From DATJGR01 sp035494855 (GTDB lineage: Bacteria; Pseudomonadota; Gammaproteobacteria; Pseudomonadales; Azotimanducaceae): a stretch of DNA of 23,964 bases. This document shows, piece after piece, positions 1 through 7,698 of this stretch; within the stretch, counting starts at the first letter, position 1, and each line of letters starts with the position of its first letter. The stretch spans positions 1 through 23,964 of the forward strand of contig DATJGR010000014.1 of assembly GCA_035494855.1 (NCBI GenBank). The letters are read 5' to 3'. A model generated the notes under the pieces. The model was given only the letters and a program-made list of their open reading frames with translations. It did not search any database and was not told the origin of the DNA. Made by a program: the position numbers and the translations under genes.

Positions 1-1173
1 CTCAGCCTCATAGAGTGGCGCAGCAAGCTCGCCGACACCGGCTGGGGCATGCCGCACTGGCCGAAACAGTGGCACGGGCGCGGCCTTCCGGTGCGCATGC
101 TGTCTTCGATCAACGACGAGTTCGTCTCCGTCGGTGCCGTCGGCGCCGCTGCGACCGGCCCGCGCATTCTCGCCTCAGTCACGTTGTTGGAACACGCCAG
201 CGACGCCGTCAAGCAGCGCTTCCTGCGCCGCATCGTCACCGGCGAAGACGGCTGGTGTCAGCTGTTCAGCGAACCGGGCAGCGGCTCGGATCTGGCCGGT
301 GCTACAACGCGCGCCGACTTCGACGGCACGCAATGGATCGTCAACGGCCAGAAGGTGTGGAACACCAGCGCGCACCACGCCGACTACGGTCTGCTCGTGG
401 CGCGCACCGACTGGGACGCGCCGAAACATCAGGGGCTGACGTACTTCGTGCTCGACATGCGCCAGCCCGGTGTACAGGTGCTGCCGCTGAAGCAGATGAA
501 TGGCCACGCGTCGTTCAATCAGGTGTTCTTCACCGACGCGAAAATCCCCGCGGACTGGATCGTTGGAACGAAGAACAACGGCTGGGCCGTGGCGATGACC
601 ACGCTCGCGCACGAGCGTCGTCCAGCGGTCGGCATTGCCGGCGTGAGCGGCGAAGGTCGCACAGGCCGGGCCTGTGCGGAGGCACGCATCGAAAGCGAAA
701 TCGCCAACGAGCCGTACAAGTGGTATCCACAGCGCGCCGGACGCGTCGATCTCGTGGTGCCACGTGCGAAGAAAACCGGCGCGTGGACCGATCCGGTGAT
801 CCGTCAGGAAATCGCGAAGCTGCTGACGATGGCGCGCTGCACGAACTGGATGGCGCGCCGCGCCGCGGCGGCACAACGCATCGGCAAACCGCAGGGTCCG
901 GAGGGTTCCCTCGGCAAGCTCGCCGGCAGCAACATCGCGCGCCAGGCATCGCACGTGCACACGCTGATCACCGGCGCCGAGTCGATGCTGACCGGCAGCG
1001 ACGGCCCACTCGACGGCATCATCGCGGAGATCCTCGTATCGGTACCGGCGACGTCGATCGCCGGTGGCACCGACGAGATTCAGCGCAACATCATCGGCGA
1101 GCGCGTGCTCGGGCTGCCGAAAGACCCGCGCTCCGATGCCGGTCCGTTCAGGGATATTCCGCGGAACGTCTAG
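1..1173 (+). CDS. Acyl-CoA dehydrogenase, 5'-truncated by window edge
   Basis: FAD-dependent acyl-CoA dehydrogenase, expected to oxidise an acyl-CoA to the trans-2-enoyl-CoA in the cytoplasm and pass electrons to an electron-transfer flavoprotein. The reading frame is open from base 1, and 390 residues are visible. The family is usually 380-420 residues, so only a short N-terminal piece is missing; the ATG at 49 is internal, not the start. Visible family motifs are the acyl-CoA/FAD region CQLFSEPGSGSDLAG, then WIVNGQKVWNT, and the C-terminal FAD-binding motif GGTDEIQRNIIGERVLGLP. The catalytic Glu that MCAD-type enzymes carry just before this last motif (YEGT) is not there: the sequence reads SIAGGTDE. 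This is common in catabolic FadE-like branches. It converges on the FAD oxidase gene with a 30-bp gap. Substrate unknown; family assignment is firm. Confidence 0.93.
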   Translation, partial: LSLIEWRSKLADTGWGMPHWPKQWHGRGLPVRMLSSINDEFVSVGAVGAAATGPRILASVTLLEHASDAVKQRFLRRIVTGEDGWCQLFSEPGSGSDLAGATTRADFDGTQWIVNGQKVWNTSAHHADYGLLVARTDWDAPKHQGLTYFVLDMRQPGVQVLPLKQMNGHASFNQVFFTDAKIPADWIVGTKNNGWAVAMTTLAHERRPAVGIAGVSGEGRTGRACAEARIESEIANEPYKWYPQRAGRVDLVVPRAKKTGAWTDPVIRQEIAKLLTMARCTNWMARRAAAAQRIGKPQGPEGSLGKLAGSNIARQASHVHTLITGAESMLTGSDGPLDGIIAEILVSVPATSIAGGTDEIQRNIIGERVLGLPKDPRSDAGPFRDIPRNV

Positions 1174-1203
1174 TCCCGAAGCATTTCTGTACCCGAGGGG
1201 ACA

Positions 1204-2799
1204 CTAATCGAGCAACACGCCCGGATTCAGGATGGAATTCGGGTCGAGCCGATCCTTGATCGCGCGCAGCGCCTCGGCGAACAACGGCGGCCGCTGCCGT
1301 TCCCACGCCGGCCGATGCAACCGTCCCACGGCGTGGTGGTGCGTCACGGTCCCGCCGCAGTCGACCACCGCGTTCGATGCCGCTTCCTTGATCTCGCGCC
1401 ACTGCTGCGCTTCGCCGCCGAGCTTCGCAACACCGGAGAACGAGTAGTACGGTGCAGGTCCGTCCGGATAGACGTGCGTGAAGCGGCAGGACAGCGACGT
1501 GCCGTCGCCCAACACTTCCTTCAAGACGCGTCCGACGCGGGCTCTCACTTCGGCGTCGAATGCCGGCCATCGGTCCCACGTGATCGCAGTCTCGAACGTA
1601 TCGGACAACAAACCCATGCCGTTCGTTAGACCCGCGTTGACGCCGATGAAGCTGTCGCGCCACGCGCCGACCGCCCCTTCGCGTCCGGTCGCCTCTCCGG
1701 AATCGTGCGATATACGAATCGCCGCATCATCGATCTTGCCGCCGGAATCACGCGCGATCCGCACGGCCGCCTGGATGAATGGCGCTTGCAGAACCTCCGC
1801 CGACTCGAAGCTGATGATCAGCAGCGTGCTCTTGCCGTCCATGCCGGCGGCGCGTTGCGCTTCCACCGGATCGAGCAAGCGCAGGTTGGCTGGCCACAGT
1901 TTCGCCTGCACGACGTGCCGCGTCGCTTCGTAACCCGCTTGCCACGAATCGAACGTGACGCCGGCCGTGGCGCGGAACACCGGGCGCTTCTGAATGCGCA
2001 TCCACGCCTCGGTGATGATGCCGAGCGTGCCTTCGGAGCCCAGCACGATGCGATCGGGGCTCGGTCCCGCGCCGCTACCCGGCAGGCGCCGCGATTCCCA
2101 CCAGCCCGACGGCGTCAGCATGCGGGTCGATTCGACGAAGTCGTCGATATGGGTGTGGTTGGTGGCATAGTGGCCGCCGGAGCGCGTCGCGATCCACCCA
2201 CCGAGGGTCGACCACGGAAAACTCTGCGGAAAATGCCGCAACGTGTAGCCGTGCGGGCGTAATGCATTCTCGAGGTCGGGTCCGTAGATGCCGGCTTGAA
2301 TACGCGCAGCGCGCGAGGTGCCGTCGATCTCGAGCACGCGATCCAGCTTGTCGAGATCGATCGTTACCGCGGCGTCGCACGACTCGGGCACGTTCACGCC
2401 CCACACGACGGACGTCCGACCACCGGACGGAATCACCGTATGGCCGTTCTTGTCGCACCATTCGAGCGTTGCTTCGAGTTCGGCTTCGCTTCGCGGGTGC
2501 GCCACGGCGTCCGGCGGGGACGCGAAGTCGCCGCGCATCGCCTGCAGCAGCTCGAGCGAGTGACCGCCGTGCGTGTGCACGATGCGTTCGTATTTGTCGG
2601 CTGACACGAACGCCTGCAACGCGGTTGGAATCGCAAACCGCGGCGCGCGCAAATCGATGTCTGCGATCGCCGGGATCGGCGGAGGTTCGACGGTTTTGCC
2701 CACTCGCTTCGACCAGCTCGCCGCGAACTTGCGTCGATCGGCGTCACTCGGTTCGTCGCGCTCGAAGCCCCACGTCCAGAAGCTGCGTCGACCCTCCAT
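1204..2799 (-). CDS. FAD-binding oxidase, alkyldihydroxyacetonephosphate synthase (AGPS)-like
   Basis: A 531-residue flavoprotein of the FAD_binding_4 (PCMH-type) plus FAD-linked oxidase C-terminal family. The N-terminal half carries the FAD-binding segments: VIPSGGRTSVVWG near residue 122, GGWIATRSGGHYATNHTHID near 200-219 and the strong motif VLGSEGTLGIITEAW near 252-266. The C-terminal part keeps a PYYSFSG tyrosine pair (about 451-452) and a triple histidine (THHHAVG, 487-489). Both resemble the active-site Tyr and HHH of AGPS, the enzyme that makes the ether bond of ether lipids. Related bacterial enzymes also oxidise 2-hydroxyacids, so the substrate is open. The ATG at 2799 follows a strong GGGGGAG ribosome site. 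It is last in a leftward run after the MFS gene, 30 bp away. AGPS-like subfamily likely; actual reaction uncertain. Confidence 0.85.
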   Translation of the reverse strand: MEGRRSFWTWGFERDEPSDADRRKFAASWSKRVGKTVEPPPIPAIADIDLRAPRFAIPTALQAFVSADKYERIVHTHGGHSLELLQAMRGDFASPPDAVAHPRSEAELEATLEWCDKNGHTVIPSGGRTSVVWGVNVPESCDAAVTIDLDKLDRVLEIDGTSRAARIQAGIYGPDLENALRPHGYTLRHFPQSFPWSTLGGWIATRSGGHYATNHTHIDDFVESTRMLTPSGWWESRRLPGSGAGPSPDRIVLGSEGTLGIITEAWMRIQKRPVFRATAGVTFDSWQAGYEATRHVVQAKLWPANLRLLDPVEAQRAAGMDGKSTLLIISFESAEVLQAPFIQAAVRIARDSGGKIDDAAIRISHDSGEATGREGAVGAWRDSFIGVNAGLTNGMGLLSDTFETAITWDRWPAFDAEVRARVGRVLKEVLGDGTSLSCRFTHVYPDGPAPYYSFSGVAKLGGEAQQWREIKEAASNAVVDCGGTVTHHHAVGRLHRPAWERQRPPLFAEALRAIKDRLDPNSILNPGVLLD

Positions 2800-2829
2800 C
2801 GCACTCCCCCGTCGATTGGTATCGACCGA

Positions 2830-4035
2830 TCATACCTGCGCGGGAACCGGATGCGGCACCAGCGCCCACAGGTTGCTCTTCACACCGACCAGCGTGACGA
2901 CGACGGCCATTCCGATCACCGGCACCAGCGCGGCATTCGATGCGCCGAACGCGCTGATCACGTAACCCATCGCGAACGAACCGATCGGCATGCCGCCCAT
3001 CATTCCGAGCGAATACACCGACATGACGCGCGCACGATGCGACGTCGGTGCCGCTTCCTGCACGATGCTGCGGGCCATGCTCATCGCCACGCCGCCGCCG
3101 ACGCCCCACAGGAAGATCAATGCGTAGAACGCGGCGATCGGCACACCGAAAACGATCGGCACGAACAGCAGCGAGCCGGATCCCTGCGCGAGGATAACGG
3201 CCCGACCCGGCCGCGCGACGCCGCCGCGTGCGAGTAACAGCAGCGTGACGGCCACCGTGCCGACCATGTTCAGAACGTAGGCAAAGCCGATCTGTTGCGC
3301 GCCGCCGTGGTAGACGTCGCGGATCGTCAGCGGAATCAGCACGGTGAACGCGCCGGCGAAGAACACGCCGATCGCAAACGTCAGCAGCATGATCGGCAGC
3401 AACCGTTCCGAACCGAACACCAGCACCAGCCCTTCGCGAATCTCTTTCAACATGTGTTTTCGAACTGCCGGCTGTTCGAAACGGTCGACGCGAATGCGCG
3501 ATACCGCGAACGCGCCGCACGCCATGATCGTTGCCTGAATCAGAATCAGCGGCACCGCGCCGAGCCCATCCGCCAGGCTCCCGAGACTGATGCCGAGAAT
3601 CTGCACGCCGAACTGCATGCCCATCACGATCGTAACGGTGCGTTGAATCCGGTCGCCGGCCACGCGCGACAACAGCGCATCGCGCGCCGGTTGCGAGAAC
3701 GCACCGACGATGCCGCCGACCAGCGCGTAACCGATCAGCAAGCCGTAGCTCAACAGATCGTTACCGATCAGCACCGCGAGCACGAGCGGGGGCAGCGAGC
3801 CCAGCAGGTGCAGCCCGATCAACGTGCGACGCTGATCGAAGCGATCGCCGACCACGCCGCCGAACAGAATCAGGAACAATGCCGGCAACGCGCCGGCCAT
3901 CTGCGCGATGCCAACGCGTTGCGCCGGCTCGTGCAGCATCACGGCAACCAGCCACGGGAACAGCACCATCTGGATGCCGCCCGGAATCAGGAATGCAGCG
4001 GTGCTCGACAGATACCAGCGCAGCGGCGCGTTCAA
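2830..4035 (-). CDS. MFS transporter (EntS/MFS_3-like)
   Basis: Major facilitator superfamily permease of 401 residues with about 11-12 hydrophobic helices. The loop motif GGVVGDRFDQRRTL (about residues 59-72) fits the conserved cytoplasmic loop 2-3 signature (GxxxDRxGRR). The sequence looks like the MFS_3 branch that includes EntS-like exporters. The substrate cannot be told. The only plausible start is TTG at 4035, because the codon immediately upstream in the same frame is the TAA stop of the glutathione transferase gene. The next in-frame ATG (residue 23) would remove most of the first helix. No Shine-Dalgarno sequence precedes the TTG, so translation probably depends on coupling to the upstream gene. 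It lies between the glutathione transferase gene and the AGPS-like oxidase gene, probably in one transcript. Confidence 0.88.
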   Translation of the reverse strand: MNAPLRWYLSSTAAFLIPGGIQMVLFPWLVAVMLHEPAQRVGIAQMAGALPALFLILFGGVVGDRFDQRRTLIGLHLLGSLPPLVLAVLIGNDLLSYGLLIGYALVGGIVGAFSQPARDALLSRVAGDRIQRTVTIVMGMQFGVQILGISLGSLADGLGAVPLILIQATIMACGAFAVSRIRVDRFEQPAVRKHMLKEIREGLVLVFGSERLLPIMLLTFAIGVFFAGAFTVLIPLTIRDVYHGGAQQIGFAYVLNMVGTVAVTLLLLARGGVARPGRAVILAQGSGSLLFVPIVFGVPIAAFYALIFLWGVGGGVAMSMARSIVQEAAPTSHRARVMSVYSLGMMGGMPIGSFAMGYVISAFGASNAALVPVIGMAVVVTLVGVKSNLWALVPHPVPAQV

Positions 4036-4650
4036 TTACAGGGATTTCGACAGCGAAGCGCGAAACGCGGGTCGCGCTTTCAACCGTGCGTAGTAATCGA
4101 CGACGCGCGGATACGGATCGAGCGGAATGAACTTGGCGGCGAGATGCACGCTGTAACCGACGCTGGTGTCGACCGCGGAGAATCCGCTCTTCAGCAGATA
4201 GTCGCGGTCGGCGAGGTGCGCATCGACCACGCCGAGCGCCTTGCCGAGACGGCGCGACTCGAGATTGCGCACCGCCTCCGAGCGCTCGTTCGGCGCGATG
4301 AACACGCTTTGCTGCACGAGGCTCGCGCCGTGCACCGCGATCGTCTCGGCGTAGTGCACCCACTGTAGCCACTCGGGGCGCTCCGGATGACCCGGCGCGC
4401 GGTGCAGCGTGCCGTCGTCGTAGGTTTCGCACAGGTACTGACAGATCGCGCCGGACTCGAACAACACGAGGTCGCCGTCGACGAGACACGGCACGCGGCC
4501 GAGCGGATGGATCGCGAGGTATTCCGGCGACCGCAGCTTCTTCATGTCGAAGCCCAGTTCGACCAGTTCGAAATCGAGTCCGAGCTCGTGCAGCAGCCAC
4601 ACGGAACGCATCGAGCGCGCTTCGGCGCAGTGGTACAGGCGACGCGTCAT
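4036..4650 (-). CDS. Glutathione S-transferase family protein
   Basis: A 204-residue cytosolic glutathione transferase-like protein. The N-terminal thioredoxin-fold domain (about 1-80) shows RVPCL with the cis-proline at 54 and the ESGAI glutathione-binding turn with Glu65-Ser66. The all-helical C-terminal domain follows (about 90-200), with FSAVDTSVGY in the place of the conserved helix-6 capping region. The start at 4650 overlaps the ferredoxin stop as ATGA; a longer frame to 4800 would add an Arg-rich stretch that merely shadows the ferredoxin gene. The stop is a TAA directly followed, in the same frame, by the TTG start of the transporter. Probably conjugation or isomerisation of an electrophilic substrate, given the oxidoreductase neighbours; that is inference. 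Confidence 0.9.
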   Translation of the reverse strand: MTRRLYHCAEARSMRSVWLLHELGLDFELVELGFDMKKLRSPEYLAIHPLGRVPCLVDGDLVLFESGAICQYLCETYDDGTLHRAPGHPERPEWLQWVHYAETIAVHGASLVQQSVFIAPNERSEAVRNLESRRLGKALGVVDAHLADRDYLLKSGFSAVDTSVGYSVHLAAKFIPLDPYPRVVDYYARLKARPAFRASLSKSL

Positions 4651-4967
4651 TGCAGTTCCGGCAGACGCACGACGAGCCCGTCGTGCGCCGCGGTGACGGT
4701 CAGTTGGCAGGAAAGGCGACTGTTCGAGCGGAACTCGGACTTTGCGAACTCGAGCATTTCGAGTTCCTCGCCTTTCGGCGGCGGGAAGCTCGCAAGCCAC
4801 GCTTCATCGACGTAGCAGTGACACGTGGCGCAGGCGCACGCACCGCCGCACTCGGCCTCGATTCCCGGGATTCCGTTCTTGAACGCACCTTCCATCACGG
4901 TGTGACCGACGGCCACCTCGACTTCGCGTGCATCGCCATGATGCTCGACATAGGTCACGCGCGGCAT
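4647..4967 (-). CDS. [2Fe-2S] ferredoxin, adrenodoxin/putidaredoxin type
   Basis: A 106-residue soluble electron carrier. The cluster ligands fit C-x5-C-x2-C-...-C at Cys40, Cys46, Cys49 and Cys87 (motif AECGGACACATCHCYV, then RLSCQL). Two further cysteines (44, 51) lie in the cluster loop. The acidic helix EELEMLEFA (about residues 68-76) is where putidaredoxin-like proteins contact their partners. Such ferredoxins usually serve cytochrome P450s or Fe-S assembly; no P450, reductase or isc gene lies in the window, so the partner is unknown. The ATG at 4967 has a GGAG ribosome site at 4973-4976, 5 nt upstream. It is the first gene of the leftward ferredoxin-GST-MFS-oxidase run and overlaps the GST start by 4 bp. 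Confidence 0.93.
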   Translation of the reverse strand: MPRVTYVEHHGDAREVEVAVGHTVMEGAFKNGIPGIEAECGGACACATCHCYVDEAWLASFPPPKGEELEMLEFAKSEFRSNSRLSCQLTVTAAHDGLVVRLPELQ

Positions 4968-5032
4968 GACGACTCCGGCTGCGGTAAAGCGCGCTACTCT
5001 AGTGTCGTGTTCCGGAAGTTTCTATGCATTTT

Positions 5033-5058
5033 GCGCGACCGTGCGGTCGGAGTCGCGC
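5033..5058. repeat. Inverted repeat between TonB-domain gene and ferredoxin gene
   Basis: GCGCGAC at 5033-5039 and its reverse complement GTCGCGC at 5052-5058 flank a 12-base loop. A tighter nested repeat, GACCG/CGGTC, lies at 5037-5048. The element sits 25 bp beyond the TonB-domain stop, in the 115-bp gap before the ferredoxin gene. On the leftward transcript it is followed by AAAA, not a U run, so it is not a classical intrinsic terminator. Confidence 0.35.
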
Positions 5059-5082
5059 CGGCGTAGCAGTCACTGGCGTCGG

Positions 5083-6510
5083 CTAGCCACTCTCTCCACG
5101 GAAGGTGAATTTCAGCACGCCCCGCACCGGCACCGGCCGGCCATCTTCCACCACCGGCTCGAAGCGCCAACGGTTGATCGCAGAGATCGCCGTGCCTTCG
5201 AAGATCGATGCCGACGAACTGCGCGCCCTCGCGTCGCGCACGTCGCCTTCTTCAGTGACGGTGAATTCGACTTCGACCCATCCCTGCATGCCTTTCGACT
5301 GAGCGCCGCGCGGGTAATTCGGCGCAACCTGCTTTTTCACCGTCAACTCGCTGACCGCGTACGTACGTTCGAAGTGACCATCGCGGGCGTCCTTCAAGCG
5401 CGCCTGATAAGAGAGTTCCTGCTGCAACTGCGCGATCTGCAACGTATCGGCACCGGCTTCCTTCGCCTGCACCAGCAACGTGTTCGCCTCCTCCAACGAT
5501 CCGCCCGCGATCAGCGAGCCTGCGCGGTCGAGCAGCGCGTCGCGAACGAGCGCGATCCCGCGTTGCGCCGCGGCGGAACCCGGATCGCGCGCGAGCACCG
5601 CGTTGAACAGGTCGAACGCGTTCGGCACCGCGGGTGGCATCAACCGATCGCTTTGCAGCGCTTCGGAGGCCGCGACGAGGTCATTCTGAGCGCCGCGCTC
5701 GTCGGCGCTGCGTTTCGCCGTTTTCGACGACCGTTCGAGCTCCGTGATTCCCTGCGCATCTGGGTCGATCGCGCGCGCCGCGGCAGCGAACTTCAGCGCC
5801 TTGTCCTGTTCGCCCGCAAATGCCGCGGACTGCGCGTTCGCGACGAGCCGCTGCACGATCGACCGTATGCCTTGCGCCGCAACGGCATTGTTAGCATCGA
5901 GCGCGAGTATCGCGCGATACGATTCGGCCGCGTTGTCGCCTTTCGGACTCACGAGGTTGCCCCGGGCGAACTGGCCGAGCGCTTTTGCGGTCAGTTGCTG
6001 AACCCGTTCGAGACGGTTCGCACGCGCGCGCAGATCGTGCGCGTGCGTGTCGTCGGCGCGCACGTTCAGGATCACGGCGACGTAAGCGCGCGCGGCGTCC
6101 CAGTCGTTCTGGAAGATCGCGCCTTCGGCCTGGTTCTCGAGATACGCGATCACCCGGTCCACACCTTGCGCCGCGTCCTTGTTGTTCGGTTCGGTTTCGA
6201 GCAGCGAGCGGTAGTAGTTCAACGCATTGTCGAACTCGGGCTCGATGATGCGCCCGGCCGCGAACGCGATTTCCGCCTGTTCCAATAACGAATTCGACGC
6301 CGGACGTCCGCGCTCGATGCTGCCGGCGGGCGCCATGACCTGCGCTTCGTGGTCGAGCATCGCTTCGGGCGTGACCGACGCATCCTGCTTGACGAAGACC
6401 CACGCGGCGAGCACGCCGGCGATCACCACGGCCGAGGCCATCCCGAAACTGCTCGCGATGTTCGAGCCGGCAGGTTCGCGTCCGAAGAGATGCAGCGTTG
6501 TCATGCTCAC
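5083..6510 (-). CDS. Membrane-anchored helical-repeat protein with C-terminal TonB domain
   Basis: A 475-residue protein with one N-terminal membrane helix (about residues 22-41), a long Ala-rich helical region (about 75-370) and a TonB C-terminal domain (about 390-473). The TonB domain shows APNYPRGAQSKGMQGWVEVE, then FTVTEEGDV, AISAINRWRFEPVVEDGRPV and RGVLKFTF. The helical part holds three imperfect repeats of roughly 100 residues with TPR-like pairs: DNALNYYRSLLETEPNNKDA at 94, DNAAESYRAILALDANNAVA at 192 and a third at 296. Classical TonB spans the periplasm with a Pro-rich rod; here a helical array takes that place. No exbB/exbD is present. The GTG at 6510 overlaps the response-regulator stop as GTGA; ATG at 6504 is an equally possible start. 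Position behind a kinase and regulator suggests it is part of that signalling unit. Confidence 0.85.
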   Translation of the reverse strand: MSMTTLHLFGREPAGSNIASSFGMASAVVIAGVLAAWVFVKQDASVTPEAMLDHEAQVMAPAGSIERGRPASNSLLEQAEIAFAAGRIIEPEFDNALNYYRSLLETEPNNKDAAQGVDRVIAYLENQAEGAIFQNDWDAARAYVAVILNVRADDTHAHDLRARANRLERVQQLTAKALGQFARGNLVSPKGDNAAESYRAILALDANNAVAAQGIRSIVQRLVANAQSAAFAGEQDKALKFAAAARAIDPDAQGITELERSSKTAKRSADERGAQNDLVAASEALQSDRLMPPAVPNAFDLFNAVLARDPGSAAAQRGIALVRDALLDRAGSLIAGGSLEEANTLLVQAKEAGADTLQIAQLQQELSYQARLKDARDGHFERTYAVSELTVKKQVAPNYPRGAQSKGMQGWVEVEFTVTEEGDVRDARARSSSASIFEGTAISAINRWRFEPVVEDGRPVPVRGVLKFTFRGESG

Positions 6511-7697
6511 GCCATGCCGTTGAGTGTGAGGAAGCGATCGCGCAACCGGCGAATGCGCCCGAATACGGTTCCTATGAAGCTATCGGGCGCCACTTCGCGC
6601 TCCGGCACCGCGTGACGGCGACGCATCGTCGGGTCGGCTGCGAGCTCGCGGTGCTTGATCACCGCGGACTCGATCGACAAACGACACTGACCGCCGTGTA
6701 ACGGTTTCAGCAGGAACCTGAAGATCTGCCCGAAGTTGATCAGGTCGATCAGCAGCTGCGCGTCGGACCGGCTGCTGGCCACGATCGTGACGAGTTCCGG
6801 AACGTGCCGCTTCAGCGTGGTCGTTAGCGTTCCGATCTGTTCCTCGCTCACGCCGGTATCGGTCACCATCACCCCGATCGGATGCGCTTCGAGCGCCGCC
6901 ACGGCCGCGTCGAGCGATTGCACCTGGTGCAGCCGATGACTGCCGTCCAGCGCCGCGTTCAATGCTTTTACCATCTCCGCGTCGCGCGTAAACACCAGCA
7001 GGTCGACGTCGTGGATTTCGGACGCGCTGCCTTTCCTGCTGCGCATGTCTGGAACGTTGCCGCCTGCTTTCTGTGGCGGTCGACGCAGGATCGGCAACAG
7101 CAGCCCGTTCGAACGCGCGGCCGGCGGAGTGCTGGAGCGCGGTGCCGTTTGCAGTGCGCGCGCAGGCGTCGGATGCAGTGGCGTGCCGCTACCCGATTTC
7201 GCGCGCGCGGCATCGACGCGCGGTGCCACCGTCGGCCGCGCGGTCATCGGTATCGGCAATTCCTCTTCGATGCGAATGCCAGGCTCGGGTGCGTGCTGCG
7301 GGGGCTCTGCGTGAGCCGCGATCTGGGCGGCGAGCCCGATCGCCTCCTTCAGTTGTTCGCTCGGGCACGGTTTCGTCAGATAGCGGAATACCTCACCTTC
7401 ATTGATCGACGCCTCGATCGCCTTCAAGTCGGCATATCCGGTCAACAGAATGCGCATCGCGTTCGGCGCCAGGGTCTTGACGGCTTTGAGCACTTCGACG
7501 CCGGTCATGCCCGGCATCCGCTGGTCCGACACGATGACGTCCACCGCGTGATCGCGCAGCAGATCAATCGCTTCCTGTCCGCTGTTCGCCAACAGCACTT
7601 CGTAGTCGCGACGGAACATCGCGCGCATCGACGTCAGCACGCGGCGTTCGTCATCGACGAACAGCAACGTGCCGCGCTTCAACACAGCGGCTTCCAT
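6507..7697 (-). CDS. Response regulator with two receiver domains, no known output domain
   Basis: A 396-residue protein. The first receiver domain (about 10-127) is complete: acidic pair Asp15-Asp16, phosphoacceptor Asp58 in VSDQRMPGMTG, Thr86 and Lys109 (YLTKP). It resembles the receivers of RpfG-type regulators, but no HD-GYP domain follows. A Pro/Ala-rich linker (about 128-228) leads to a second receiver-like domain (about 230-350). That domain keeps an Asp280 (VMVTD) and Lys331 (FLLKPL) but has FTRDAE where the acidic pair should be, so it is probably a degenerate receiver. The C-terminal tail (350-396) is basic, with no recognisable DNA-binding fold. The start at 7697 is supported by GGAGG at 7707-7711; a longer frame to 7748 merely overlaps the kinase gene. 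It follows the kinase stop by 1 bp, so the two form a cognate pair. Confidence 0.9.
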   Translation of the reverse strand: MEAAVLKRGTLLFVDDERRVLTSMRAMFRRDYEVLLANSGQEAIDLLRDHAVDVIVSDQRMPGMTGVEVLKAVKTLAPNAMRILLTGYADLKAIEASINEGEVFRYLTKPCPSEQLKEAIGLAAQIAAHAEPPQHAPEPGIRIEEELPIPMTARPTVAPRVDAARAKSGSGTPLHPTPARALQTAPRSSTPPAARSNGLLLPILRRPPQKAGGNVPDMRSRKGSASEIHDVDLLVFTRDAEMVKALNAALDGSHRLHQVQSLDAAVAALEAHPIGVMVTDTGVSEEQIGTLTTTLKRHVPELVTIVASSRSDAQLLIDLINFGQIFRFLLKPLHGGQCRLSIESAVIKHRELAADPTMRRRHAVPEREVAPDSFIGTVFGRIRRLRDRFLTLNGMA

Positions 7698-7698
7698 C

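Noticed and set aside
1174..1203. GTCCC/GGGAC pair between the convergent acyl-CoA dehydrogenase and oxidase genes as a bidirectional terminator
   Set aside because: Only a 5-bp stem with a loop of about 20 bases and no T tract.
15..1259. Long Arg-rich open frame overlapping the acyl-CoA dehydrogenase
   Set aside because: Composition is that of a shifted frame in GC-rich DNA; the other frame has full family motifs.
3295..4368. 357-codon plus-strand open frame opposite the MFS and GST genes
   Set aside because: Rich in Arg, His and Gln with no domain; an antisense shadow of two clear genes.
5033..5058. Hairpin as intrinsic terminator of the TonB-domain gene
   Set aside because: On the leftward transcript the stem is followed by AAAA, not by a U run; kept only as an inverted repeat.
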